From positions 2,173,808 to 2,237,807 of the forward strand of contig CH003412.1 of assembly GCA_000149265.1 (NCBI GenBank): a DNA stretch of 64,000 bases, written 5' to 3'. This document shows positions 22,691 to 40,000 of this stretch, piece after piece; positions within the stretch are counted from its first letter, which is position 1; each line of letters begins with the position of its first letter. The translations under genes and the position numbers were made by a program. Below the pieces are notes generated by a model that saw only the letters and a program-made list of their open reading frames with translations, had not been told where the DNA came from and ran no database searches. This stretch comes from Ciona savignyi. Taxonomy: Eukaryota > Chordata > Ascidiacea > Phlebobranchia > Cionidae.

Positions 22691-25055
22691 CACATTCCCT
22701 TAATTTAGTACATGCTACTTCCAAACAAACTTTACGAAATCCCCCCCCATTGTTGCAAAAAAATTACTTAAACACCATGACTAAACGGTTACCACACGTC
22801 AGATCCGACCGCGCATAGATATCAATTTAAATGCTCGTAAGCCAAACGTACAATCAAAAACGGTACCGAACAAGAAATAAATAATAGAAAACATAAAGCA
22901 AAGCCTTCATCTCGCGGGACAAAGGAAACAATGTTTCCTGGATAGATTTAAAAGAAATTGATTCGATGTACGCGGTGTCTATCCTAGAGACGTCTGCATG
23001 TATACGTGACAATTACTTTCCTTTTTGAATAAAATGGGCGGAGCAACAAGTTTCGTCTCAACCAATTACGATTGTGAATGACGGATAAAGAATGTGATTG
23101 GTGCCCTGTACCGAGTCACGTGATAAACAATTTGTTTCGTCACAGATGATATTTTCATTGGCTATCCACGATTAGTTCTTCTCATTAAATTTATCTCCGG
23201 TGTTCCAACTATATGTCTATTTATTTGTTTTTTTAGGTTCAATTGAGAACACAGGCTGCAAATGGTGTTTGTTATAAACATTTAAAAAACTTTTTGTTAG
23301 TCATGTATGTTACTGTCTAAAAGTTAGTGATTTTAACGTCTATACCTGTTTTAATGTATATAGCGATCAGAAGACCTTACATGGTACAATTTTGACTGCA
23401 ATATGCCGTCAAATTTAATACGTTTTTATTGTGCCTCGACTTAAAAAGTTTACGAAGTTCTGATCTTAACCAAATAAACATAAACACACATGATTTCCCA
23501 ACTTACCATCACTTGCCCTGAAAGAGGCTGCAAACAAAATCAGCAGTCCTACACAATAAAGCGTTTTATCGCAGGGGCTCTAATGGTACCTACCACCAAT
23601 CAATAAATCACCAATGTGTAAACAAATAACCCAAACACTTTTGACTCACCGCCCATCAAATAAGTTAGTTTGTGTAAGAATAAATGGTGTTGTACCATTC
23701 TTAACCGCTTGTCGTAAAGGTTTCGTACATGTAAACAATGACAAATGTCACTGCATCCATTGTACTAGCAAATATAGATTGGTTAAAGGTTAATTTATGA
23801 ATACCTGTATTTATTTATTATTTTATTGGTTGTAGTTACTGTATATTTAAAAAACGCAACAAGCTCGGGTAATTGATCCAACGGTGGGCCGCAAATGTAG
23901 CGTCCTGAAGAACCAATATACACTCCTGTGACACTTGCAGCAACATAAAACGTACAATCTAATTCGGTTTTACAAATATGTTGACACAAGGCTGGCGATC
24001 TATAGTTTATTTTTCTTGTGAGGCAGCAACAAAAACGGTACCGAACAAGAAATGAATGATAGAAAACATAAAGCAAAGCCTTCATCTCGCGGGACAAAGG
24101 AAACAATATTTCCTGGATTGATTTAAAAGAAATTGATTCGATGTACGTGGTGTCTATCCCAGAGACGTCGGCACGTACGTGACAATCACTTTCCATTAAG
24201 ACTAAAATGGGCGGAGCAACAAGTTTCGTCTCAACCAATCACGATTGTGGATAACGGATAGAGAATGTGGTTGGTGTCCCGTACCGAGTCACGTGATAAA
24301 CAATTTGTTTCGTCACAGATGATATTTTCAGTGGCTCTCGACGAATAGTTCTAATTACATTCGACGGTCACGTGGAAAAAAGGGCAGGACACTTTAAAAA
24401 ATCGTAAACCAAAGTTAATGTACAAAAGTGTATCTACCGAAGTAAATACTTAAAATGAAATGTAAGAAAGAAGATAAACAAGGGCAATTTTACTTTTAAA
24501 ATAACACGCAAGTTACATAAGCAGGAATGTTGCTGTTAAAATTTATTATTACGCTAATAAATATATCAAAGCAATCCAAATATAATTACAATACGCGTCG
24601 GCCTTAAATAAAGAGAGAAATGGCCGTTTTCCAAAATAAAACTAAATAAATTCGAATACGAAACAAGAAAACCTTGATGTGTGAATTCTTGGTTAGTGGA
24701 TTTGATTCTTGGTTCATCCTGTGTCGAGTGTTCCTAATTCACAAAAATTGTATATAAATAGGATTAAAACTAATCTTTATAATCGAAAAATGTCACTAAA
24801 AGTATATTGTATTTAAAACTATGAACGCAAAACATCGAAAGTTGTCTTGCTGTTACAGCCTGGTGACAAGTCCACAGCTGCTTAAAATTACAAAAATAAT
24901 AACAATAGATACAATGTTATGATGTCACCAACCTTACTGTGGGCTCGAGTTATTTGACTAAATTATCATGAATGGATGCTGATTTTGTTATCGTTTACCC
25001 AGTAATAGCTAAGTAACGAAACTAACAACATAATTTAACAATGTTATTTATACAG

Positions 25056-25190
25056 TTGAAAGACAACAATAAAAGTCTTCGCGGTAAGGAAATTTTATCA
25101 AATTTTTCTCCTTGTGTTATTACTACTTCATGTTAATTTTTTTTGTTTTTAGATTCAATTCAGAACACAAGCTGCAAATCATGTTTGTGA
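25056..25190 (+). pseudogene. Remnant of the Arg-rich peptide gene (exons 3 and 4 only)
   Basis: Exon 3 (25056-25083, with acceptor tttatacag and donor gtaagg) and exon 4 (25153-25190, ending NTSCKSCL and stop) are intact. Exons 1 and 2 and the promoter are deleted from this palindrome arm. Further orphan copies of exon 4 lie at about 14913-14945 and 21925-21960 (minus) and 23237-23275 (plus). Confidence 0.55.
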
Positions 25191-25513
25191 TAAACAATAA
25201 AAAAAAACTTGAAATTTGGTTTGTCATGTATGTAATGGTCTGAAAGTTAGTGATTTTAACAATACAACATGTTGCAAGTTGCAAGTTATCTATAACCGGC
25301 TTAATTCTCGATAGATTGCTATACTGCGGCGCCGAATGTGTGACTGAATGGGTAACGCGACCGGTGGTATGTACTAAATTCGGTAAAAAGGGTTGTATTG
25401 TCAAACCCATGGTTGGTTCGAAAGTTAGTCTGATTAAAAACATATACAGTAGAAACCAAATTATCCCAAACATAAATTATTTCACATATTTACCATCACT
25501 TGCTATGGATGGG

Positions 25514-25790
25514 ATAGGATAGGTTATTTATGTTTATCCCGTGAATTAACACACGGGCAATCGTCAGATCAACTCGCGCCCACCGTCGGGTTAACGGAGC
25601 TATTGCAGTGTGTTGCGTATAATAGACATGTTTCTTCAATTTGGTAGAACCCACTATAATCCCCTGGGTTCATGCAATGTCCGGTAAGTTCCTTGCCCAA
25701 GGACCCAACCGACTAGTTAGCGAATAGTTTCGAACCTACAACCTTTCGGTTAAAAGGCGTCGCACTAAACCACCAGACTAGCCGTTATTT
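25514..25790 (-). mobile_element. SINE, family 1, inverted partner of the copy at 18738
   Basis: Reverse complement of 18738-19012, including the head and the tail. It was copied with the palindrome rather than inserted independently. Confidence 0.75.
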
Positions 25791-26001
25791 GGTAGTCGCA
25801 AACAAAATCAGCAGTTCTGCACAATAAAGGGTTTTATCGCAAGTGGCTCTGATAATGCCACTACCTGCGCAATAAAACACCCAAGTGTAAAGAAAATTAA
25901 CCCTAAAACTTTCAACCCACCGCCCAACAAATAAGTAACCTTTCTAACCTATTGGCACAGCGTTGAGCACATAGCTTCTACCGTGTTTTATGTAAGACAA
26001 G

Positions 26002-26483
26002 CAGGGTTGCCAGACGGAAAATCTGCCTTACGGCCAAACTGTGTTTGCTTTACGGCCAAAATTCGGCCAATTTGTATCAAGTACAAAATAAACTATTTAA
26101 TTTAGCCAATTGGGCTATTTATCTCATTATTTGTTCAAAAATTGTATATTTTAATTCCCTCCAGATTTGTCGAACCCATTCAACTACTATACATGAAAGC
26201 CTTACCGTTATTATTTTATTTCAAAACGTCATAATCAGCTTTGTGATTTGGAAAATGAGACAATTGATATTATTAATTCATTTACATATAAATTTTTCCC
26301 TTTATTTCTACTGTAGCGTAAAAATAATATGACGTTTTGGCTAAAAATTTGACAATATGCTTATACGGCCAAATTCGGCCAGATTTTTCCGCACGGCCAA
26401 ACTATTTTTTTCGCGTCTGGGGCGATTTTGGTACGGCCAAATTTCTGAAATTTGGCCGTGAAAAAGGCCAAATGGCAACCCTG
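26002..26483. mobile_element. Non-autonomous hAT-type transposon with 8-bp target duplication
   Basis: Terminal inverted repeats are cagggttgcca at the left and tggcaaccctg at the right. The 8-bp direct repeat aagacaag flanks it at 25994-26001 and 26484-26491, the size made by hAT transposases. The 482-bp interior repeats 'acggccaaa' and encodes no transposase. The other palindrome arm lacks it. Confidence 0.85.
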
Positions 26484-27264
26484 AAGACAAGTAGCAATGA
26501 AAATCTCGTAATCATACTGAAGGGGGTTATCGCTCATTAACAAAGTAGTTGACAGTCTTGACACGTAATAATTAAAAAGTAAGTTGAGTCTATTTTTTCC
26601 TTTTTTCTTTACAGTAATAAAAATAGCAAGGGTCTAAAAAATAAGTAGAAAAAAAAAGAATCGACAGTAGTAAAAACAACCAGGCGTGGCCGTGAAAGCT
26701 GGCAGTAAAAATATACAGTTTGATAATTATTTAATTTAATGATTCAAGAATTAAGGTCTTTTTCGTGGTTTGACAAATACGAAATAAAATATGCTTAATA
26801 TGTATATGGACATCGACAACCGTTGTCGCATAAACAAGGTTTGTGGTAAGTTTGCTATTTAACCATTCGCAACCTTTATTTGGCTGAAATCTTTTTATTT
26901 TATCGCCGGTATTGGATTGATGGAATTGCCATTTGTATGGGGGGCAGCGGGGAAATTCACATTTAAGTCTATTTATCGTATGATATCTCGTACTTAAATT
27001 GAAAATTGAATAATTTGAGGGCTTTTTTCCAGTACTGGTTCGTAGTTTTTAAATTTTAATTCTTGAATCATTAAATTAAATAATTATCAAACTGTATTTT
27101 TTTACTGCCAGCTTTCACGGCCACGTCTGGTTGTTTTTTCTTTGGTCATGTCATGTATATACAACAGAAGTTTTTTAACTACTGTCGATTCTTTTTTTTC
27201 TACTTAATTTTTAGAACCTTGCTATTTTTTATTACTGTAAAGAAAAAAGGAAAAAAATAGACTC

Positions 27265-27269
<5 letters not shown>

Positions 27270-27302
<33 letters not shown>

Positions 27303-27408
27303 GAGCCAAGTTTCAAACCCATGATGGGCTCCTCACTAGGACCGTTTTTTTTGTATAAAAGTCGGTATATGTATCGGTCGCGTTAACCATTTGGCCACAC
27401 GACCGTAC
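27270..27408 (-). mobile_element. tRNA-derived SINE with poly(A) tail and 16-bp target duplication
   Basis: Read on the minus strand: a tRNA-like head with A box (gtggccaaatggttaacgcg), a B-box-like ggtttgaaac, and a long A tail (the T run at 27268-27299). The 16-bp direct repeat aaaatagactcaactt flanks it at 27254-27269 and 27409-27424. The matching arm at about 26590 has the uninterrupted site. Distinct from family 1, which ends in (tatcc)n. Confidence 0.82.
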
Positions 27409-27826
27409 AAAATAGACTCAACTTACTTTTTAATTATTATGTGTCAAGACTGTCAACTACTTTGTTAATGAGCGATAACCCCCTTCAGTATGATTACGAG
27501 ATTTTCATTGCTAAGCTTGCTAGGTTGCTAATTGTATTACATAAAACACGGTAGAAGCTATGTGCTCAACACTGTGCCAATGGGTTAGAAAGGTAATGTA
27601 ACAACAGGTCAATCGCGTTTATATATCAGAAAAAGATACTAGATCTTTTTACTTTATATTAATAGCTCAACATTTAAAAATATTCTTTGGTACGATGTGA
27701 AATTTACGGGTATATTCTGAATTAGAATAATTACAGTGTTGGCTTGTGTCTAACTGAGTTATTAATCTAAGCAGTTTTGCAATTCAGTCAAAGGATAGTC
27801 TTATTTATTTAGCTTAAACAAGGATT

Positions 27827-32971
<5,145 letters not shown>

Positions 32972-34067
32972 TGACGTCAAGATAAAATCATTCTGCTGTT
33001 GTTAATATTTGTGTCACAGGCTGCGTCCACCAGTTTAATTTTACATCCAGCGCGTTTTCGTAAACGAAAATGTGTATTTTGTTTAAAGCCTAACATTTCT
33101 CATGCGCTGAAACGTTTCTAGATGTTTATCCCAATAAACAAGCTGGTTATATGCGGTGTGCGTCTTCCATGAAGATTATTTTGCTTATATCGCTCTACCT
33201 GTATTGTTCTTACAGTAGTTGTCATGATTGCATATGGATATAAACGCACAGGAAATGAACGTCGTATAGTAAAATACTGGCAGACCCGAGCTAAAAGGAA
33301 AATAAATTCAGGTATTAAACGAGTTAAGCCAATAAGAAGAGCATGCAGTATAGACAACAAAGTGTTGGCCCTGTACTTAATTTAAATTTAAAGGAATTGT
33401 AAACCACTGCTCCAGTAGTGTTAACATCTATTGGCATCTATAAACCACGTTAGAAAGGTTATAAAGAAGGAAAGGTTATTTTCTACTACTAAGCAATATA
33501 CCAACGGATCTAAATTGACGTTCAGATGTTGCCAAGCAGTGTATATTCGAAACTGTTTCTTGGTAATTGACTTTTGGATTTAATATTGATTGACTTCTGA
33601 ATTTAAAGTTTCAATTTAGTCTGCTTAGGCTAACTTTCGGTTAAAGAATGATGCAAGCAAAAATTGGACTTGTCGATATTTTATTACAAATATAGTAAAC
33701 TATAATTAAAGCATTGCATTATTTAGGGGAATTCTGAAACGACTTATTCTGGCTAATGTGTCGACTAATCGGATATACTGTGTCGATTAATCTACTTCTG
33801 TATATACTTTGCGTAGTTATAGCCCTGTGTTGATGTTTTGCACGTGCCAACTTTCATGCATGGTGTCAGTATCCGCATGATATCGAGCAGTGTTAAAAAC
33901 AGTTACGGTATTATAGGATAATCAAATAAGTAAAGCGGCAGGTGGTTTTTCTATTATTGCATTTCAGGTTTTAAGTCCGTCAATAGTCTGTGTTGAATTA
34001 AGCGAGGATAGTTTATTATTGGCTTTTCCTCATTTCAATCTCACCCAATAATTTTGCTTTCTTCCCA
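32972..34067. other. PSMC6 3' flank and upstream region of transporter copy A
   Basis: 32972-33350 is homologous to 44542-44920. At about 33150-33385 it contains a counterpart of the small ORF at 44722, but with a one-base shift. 33655-33780 resembles 54735-54900 upstream of copy C. No other gene seen. Confidence 0.5.
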
Positions 34068-37000
34068 ATGGGTCAGGAAGACATACCGGAAGCATGCTCA
34101 TCAGAAAACTCAACGAACGAGCATTCGCCTCTTTTGAAATTAGATGGAACGTAAGAATGGTATTCGTGATTTGTTCTGCCATTTTTACGACAATAGAACC
34201 AAAAAGCAAGATACAGTCCGAAAATAATGCACGGAGTTTATAATAATCGTGCAAAAAATATAAAAGCAGTATAACTGTTCTCTAAATTGTTTTGGAAAGA
34301 TGGTTAAGTGTTGAAGGCAGAGGAAATCTTAATGGGAAAGGGTTGTTTTTCAAAAGACCGAAAAAAACATGTTAATTTGTTTTTGAATAGAAATACGTAT
34401 AGGTACAATATGGCACAGACGTGTAACAAAAAAATATTCAGGAAATGGCATCGCTCTTTCCGGAATTGTCATATCTGTTTATACGGTGGTCCAGGATAAG
34501 CTATGTTATTGTTACATTGTTATATATCTTGGGGGAGCCACTAGAGTCTATTATCTCTAGAGTAAAATCAGTTGAATCAACCAGGCTGAACGTATCGCAA
34601 ATTCTTTTCGTAGGATGCGGAAATTCGGCAGTACAAAAACGCTCTTCCAACTTAAACTTGTACATAACTGCAACGTTAAGATATTGCCCAAAATTTGCGT
34701 TTTAAAACATTTTATCTCTTGCATGCTACTTTAATTCGTATACTTTAATTCTATAAAGATTAAAAACATTAACACATATAGCACACGTCAAATTAATTGG
34801 AAACCTCACAAGTAACTTTAAAAAAGTAATCTTACACCAGACAGAAACTGCGCAACTCGCGGCAACACGGATACCATTATGACAAGGAGATTTAAAATTT
34901 ATTACTTCCTAATTGTAAACAACCAACGCAGTTATTTCAATGTATTTTTCTTGTTCTCCATTCTGTTGATTTTACTTATAATAGTTATCAATAAGGATAC
35001 TAAATGATTGTCGATATATTACAGATGAGCTGTCTGGTATGTTATATTGTTGCTGTTTTGGAGCTATTGTGTACGCCTTAAACTTCGGGTATTTAAATAA
35101 AACCATGTTCTTTTCCGCTGGTAATATTTTGAGCCCCTACATACATGGTTTTCCATGCGTTTTACGAACGATTTCACTCACAAGACCACCCCCTACTATT
35201 CATTACAAGACACACGTCTGCGATTTTTTTACATTCCGGTCACTACTACAGCTTTTCGGTCACATACGCTATTGGATTCAGTATTTTTACTTGGATAAAA
35301 AACACATTACATTATGTGTGCAGTTGTGACTGGGGTCATATTTGTGGCATAAATAATTGCGCATATAATTTTATTCACTTGTATAGGAGGCGTTCAACTA
35401 ATTATTCTCCCTATCTCTCCAATGCAAACTGACCTCACAAAAAACGGCTGTCACTCAAAATCCAGACATAGAAAGTCTTAGATTTTTTTCACAATTTAAA
35501 ACTAAAGCTTGGATCTGACCCCTAAACTCAAAACCCCACAACATTTTGTTTAAAAATTTTAAGCGCATACCCCTTCGTACATCGGCAACTTTTCCCCAAC
35601 AAAACAGCTAGCAGATGCAAAATCAAGACCTTTATTTCACAAAGCACTGCTCCACGATTACAAAACTTTACAGCCAAACAAGCACACCGGCGCGCAGCCT
35701 AGCACATGCTGCTTTCAACCAAACAAACATTGGGGAATCACCACCATTGTTACTCAGCAAAACACTCGTTAAAACACTGACTCATGGAGGGTACCACTCG
35801 TCACATCCTGCCGTTCATAGAGGTCTTAATTGGTTATACGCCATCTATAGGTTTAGAACGGATCATGGGCTTATTACAAAGACCTTTTTTTCATAAAATA
35901 CTTAAATCGGTCGCGGTAATCTTTTGGCCACATGAACCTAATAAATGCATTTTACGCAATAATTCTTAAGAGCGCTAACGATATCATGCGATAGCGATTT
36001 CACCCGCTGTACTTTGAAATTTCTCGTGATGTGATAAGCTAGTTATGAAGAAAATTCTTCGTGATGAGCTAGTAAGCGTAGTTTCAATATTGCAACCCCC
36101 GGTTTACTGTTCGAACCGACCAGTTATCGGAAACTTTGCTATCTTAAAAACCAAACAATAATGCCTTTACTTATTATTGCAGCTCAACTGACTCGGATCA
36201 CTTAAAACAAATCCAGACAGAGGTAACCCCGAAACGATGGGTTATTCTTTTACTAGCTTGCGTCTGCGCATTCGTAAGCGGAAGTCAGAATGTGATCTAC
36301 GCTGGCTTACCTTCGAGTGCACATCATTATTATAAGGTAATATGTAACCAAACTTATGACATAATAATTAAAAGTTAGCTTGTTAAAAGATTTTTACCAT
36401 AACCTGCCAAATTCACTTTAAAGCCTATATTCCATATGCAGGTTTTATAATATTTTTAAGTTACCTCAGCCTTAAACCAAACATACACACACACTCGCGT
36501 TTCGGATTTTGCAAAAAAATGGAAATAAATTTCCCCAAACGCTTATTATTTTGGTTAAATGAAAATTGAATGTTAAATTACATGCTATTATGTGAGCTTT
36601 TTCACCTCACAATGTAGATTTTGGTGCCACTTCCATATAACAATTTCTTAAAACCCATTAGAAAATGAACAAATATACCAAGCCGAAATAGCAAACCTAA
36701 AACACAAACCCCACTATTACAAATTAAAGTAAAGCTCGATTATTTGACATGTGTTATGCGCCATTTTTGTATCATACATATAGTGTCTGAATTTACAAAC
36801 CCATAAAACATGACTGAATTACGAGCCCATTGTGGTTTTAAAACTTAATTTCGGTAAAAACAGTATATTGGTGTATTTACTAGTTAACTACGTCGGTCCT
36901 TGTTACAGTCAAGTTGTGATTGGAACTGATTTTAATTTTACAATTATGGCCCTTTACCAATTTATTAAGCTTTATAATTAAATGACGCGTTTTAAAACGT

Positions 37001-40000
37001 TTTGTATCTGCAGGTATCGACGAGCTCCTTTAATATGTTGACTTCCTTATACTATTTCATGTTCACACTGTGTGGGATTTTCTGCATTTGGGTTATGATG
37101 AAAATTGGAAATCGGAAATCTATGATTTTAAGTTCAGGTAGGTTGGGAATCATATACACAGACTTGTATGAAAACGTAATCCTCAGAGTTACTGCTGTGT
37201 AGTCGAGATTCGATGCTTGAGTGACAGCATTACAAAGCAAAACGAACGCCAAACCAGTCTTTAAATAACCTGCGTTGTCACTGCCCCGATCAAAATGACA
37301 GCTCTTTCTTGTTATAATAAAACAAAATATAATAATATAATAAGACTGTTTAATATAATAAAATAATAAGACTGTTTTATAATAATTTGCACTTTTAAAC
37401 TATAATTTGCTTACTTCTTACGAAATACATTACAGCTTTGATTTTGATTGGAAGTCTTGTTGCTGTGCTAGCTTGTATCAAGCGAAATTTTTTTGCGATT
37501 GCCATATGTGCTCAAATATTGAACGGAATTGGTGAAGTGAGCGACGTTTGATATCTATCTAGACTAAAACTATTACCCTTCATGTATTATTTAAAATTTA
37601 CGGCACGTCTTACAAGATGCGGTGGAGTATTATAGTGCACTAAGAATATTCATGGCCTTGTTAACGGTGGTTTCCTACCTAATGGTGTAAAAAAATCTGG
37701 TACTTTTTTGTGCTGGCTTTAAAGGTATTCGTGTTTATCTACGGAGATAGGAAAACGCAAGAAGCGTTATTCATGGGTAATCGGCAGATCACTTTGCGCC
37801 CAGCGGCGGATGAACGGGGCTATTGGAGTATGTTATATATGATTCAGACATTTTCTTAATTTGGTATAACCCATTATTTCACTGGGTTCACGCAATTTGA
37901 CAAAAAGGCAAAATGAAACTAGTATTACCTCTTAAAAGTAGTTAAGAGATAAAAGCGCTACATTTATTTTCCTTCCTTATTATTGTAATGCTCTATGTTT
38001 CAATGTTTTTAGATTTTTATCTTCTCACTTCCACCAAAACTAGCAGGAACATGGTTTGACAGTAGACATATATCTACTGCAACTTCTCTTATCGTATTTT
38101 CTTATCAAGTAAGTTAAGTAATTTGTCTTTACATCTTGTGGAACTTTAACTGCGTCTTGTGCAACTTTAAAATGAGCACATTTTAGGCTGGTAGCAGCGT
38201 TGCTCTGTTGGTGCCACCATACATAGTATCACCATCAATATCAATTAGTGGAGTTGACTTGATCAGAAATCAAATGCTTTATGTTTTCGGATTCATCGCA
38301 GCTTCTGCTGCAGTTGTGTTCTTTCTTATCGTCCTTTGTAAGTATGTCCTTATATTATTTTTTTTTATAAAACTGTTTCTTTTATTCGTTGTCGACTCGC
38401 TGTAAGTAAAAAATTCCACAATCGTGGACAGTATTCAGTTTAGATAGGTTCTCTATTACCCAGAATGTGTTTTTTAAAGCATTAAAATTAACCGCAGCCA
38501 TATTCCCAGTTTTTGATGACAAGCCTCCCTTGCCTCCAAGTACGTCGGCGGCGCTGGCAGATGCCATCGAAGCAAAGTCCTTTAGAGACTCTATAAAAGA
38601 GGTTCTACTAAACGGAAATTTTAGAAAATTTCTTCTAACTTTCGGTAGGTCAAATATTAACCAGTCAATGTATTTAAAAGCATTTTGCAATAACTGAACT
38701 GCTTATAAAGATGTATTGATTTCTTACATTTATATAATATTATAAGTTTGGTGATAGCACAGTACATAACAATGCAATAAGTTTGGTTAACACGACAAGG
38801 CATATGGTAATCTTAAAGGGGAACTGAAGTCGATTTTAAGAATATCTTAATAAATGGAAAAAAATACGCTGATTTCAAAAATCAAATCACTTTCTTCCAA
38901 TATTTTTTGGTTAAAGAGTTATGAGCAAATATGTATTTCATCTTTATGTTGAGGGGATTTCCCGTATTACGTCACTGACGTTGTTGAGATTTCGTGCCTA
39001 TATGTATTGTATACAATCATGTGTCAGTTTAGAGGTGAATTAGTAACAGAAGCGCCTGCAGGAGCGTTGTATTTTCGTTTTTATTATGGAGACTTAGCAT
39101 AACACTTGTCATATAGCCTTACTGAACCAATGTACATGGTGACAGCTTACTTTAAGCGCGGTCATTAAGGCCTGCACGGTCCTGGACCTAAGCTGAATGC
39201 TGAGGTATACAGGTCTCGTATTTAAATGACTTTAGAATAATAAGTCTTAGCAATTTATATCATAAATCATAGAAGTGAAAACAGAACAAGAACACTATAA
39301 CAGAATGCATTAAACTGTAACTGCCAGCAATTTATAGAAATAAACCAGCCATTAGGCAAAGGCTAGACTATGCGGTGGGAAAAGCCTATTTCTTTCATGG
39401 TTTACCTTGGCTGTTTGTATAATGTTTTGCTGTTGTGTATGTGGTGCATTTAATATCTGCTGTTATTGAAACTGAGCATTAGCCTACTGGTTGAGAATAC
39501 CACTTATTGCAAAAACCAGTTAATCCACAGTTGAGTAGCTGATGTGTAGTCTAACAATAAGTACACAGCAAGCACTCAGATACGTAAGTGAAGAATATAT
39601 ATAATAGATCTTTACTTAACTACCCAAATAAGTTAATAAGAATATACCACTTTTCTAATTTAGTTCCTTTTATTAGATATTGTAAAATGCCTAAAGTTAA
39701 GCCACTGAGAAGGAAGAAAGAGTGAGTGGAGTATACTGTTTTGCTCCGGGATGTACAAATTCCTATTACAGCACACGAAATTCCAATCCACCTGTGCTCT
39801 TCCATCGATTTCCTCACAACGACAAAAAACGGTTAAAGCAATGGATACAACAATGCAAGCGTTCTAAACTACCTGGAAAAAGAACCGCAGTGTGTAGTGT
39901 ACATATTTGTGACAAGGATTATCATAGTAAAATTGTATTTGACTCCAATGGAGTAGCCAAGATGATGAAAACAAACCACTTGGTGAAAAATACAGTTCCA

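Larger units (their letters stand above)
22845..25936 (-). repeat. Right arm of the ~7.3 kb palindrome, with internal deletion
   Basis: Inverted copy of 18584-22352. The offset of the matching positions changes by about 670 across 24830-24850, where sequence equivalent to 19640-20385 is absent; left-arm 'aactttcgatgtt' joins directly to 'ttttgcgttcat'. The missing part holds exons 1 and 2 and the TATA box of the Arg-rich peptide gene. Confidence 0.8.
25937..27592. repeat. Second imperfect palindrome (arms 25937-26760 and 27050-27592)
   Basis: The left end 'acctttctaacc' plus 'attggcacagcgttgagcac' pairs with 27530-27592. Sequence from 'gcaatgaaaatctcg' (26494) to 'gattcaagaattaag' (26755) pairs with 27050-27510. 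The spacer of about 290 bases lies around 26900. The left arm carries an extra hAT element (26002-26483) and the right arm an extra SINE (27270-27408). The left boundary coincides with the outer end of the larger palindrome. Confidence 0.75.

Noticed and set aside
26361..26564. ORFs on both strands at 26337-26564 as a transposase fragment
   Set aside because: They read the repeated 'acggccaaa' interior of the hAT-type element; no transposase motif is present.
38382..38690. Minus-strand ORF of about 100 codons at each transporter copy (also 50023-50328 and 58218-58448)
   Set aside because: Antisense to transporter exon 7; conservation follows from the coding strand.
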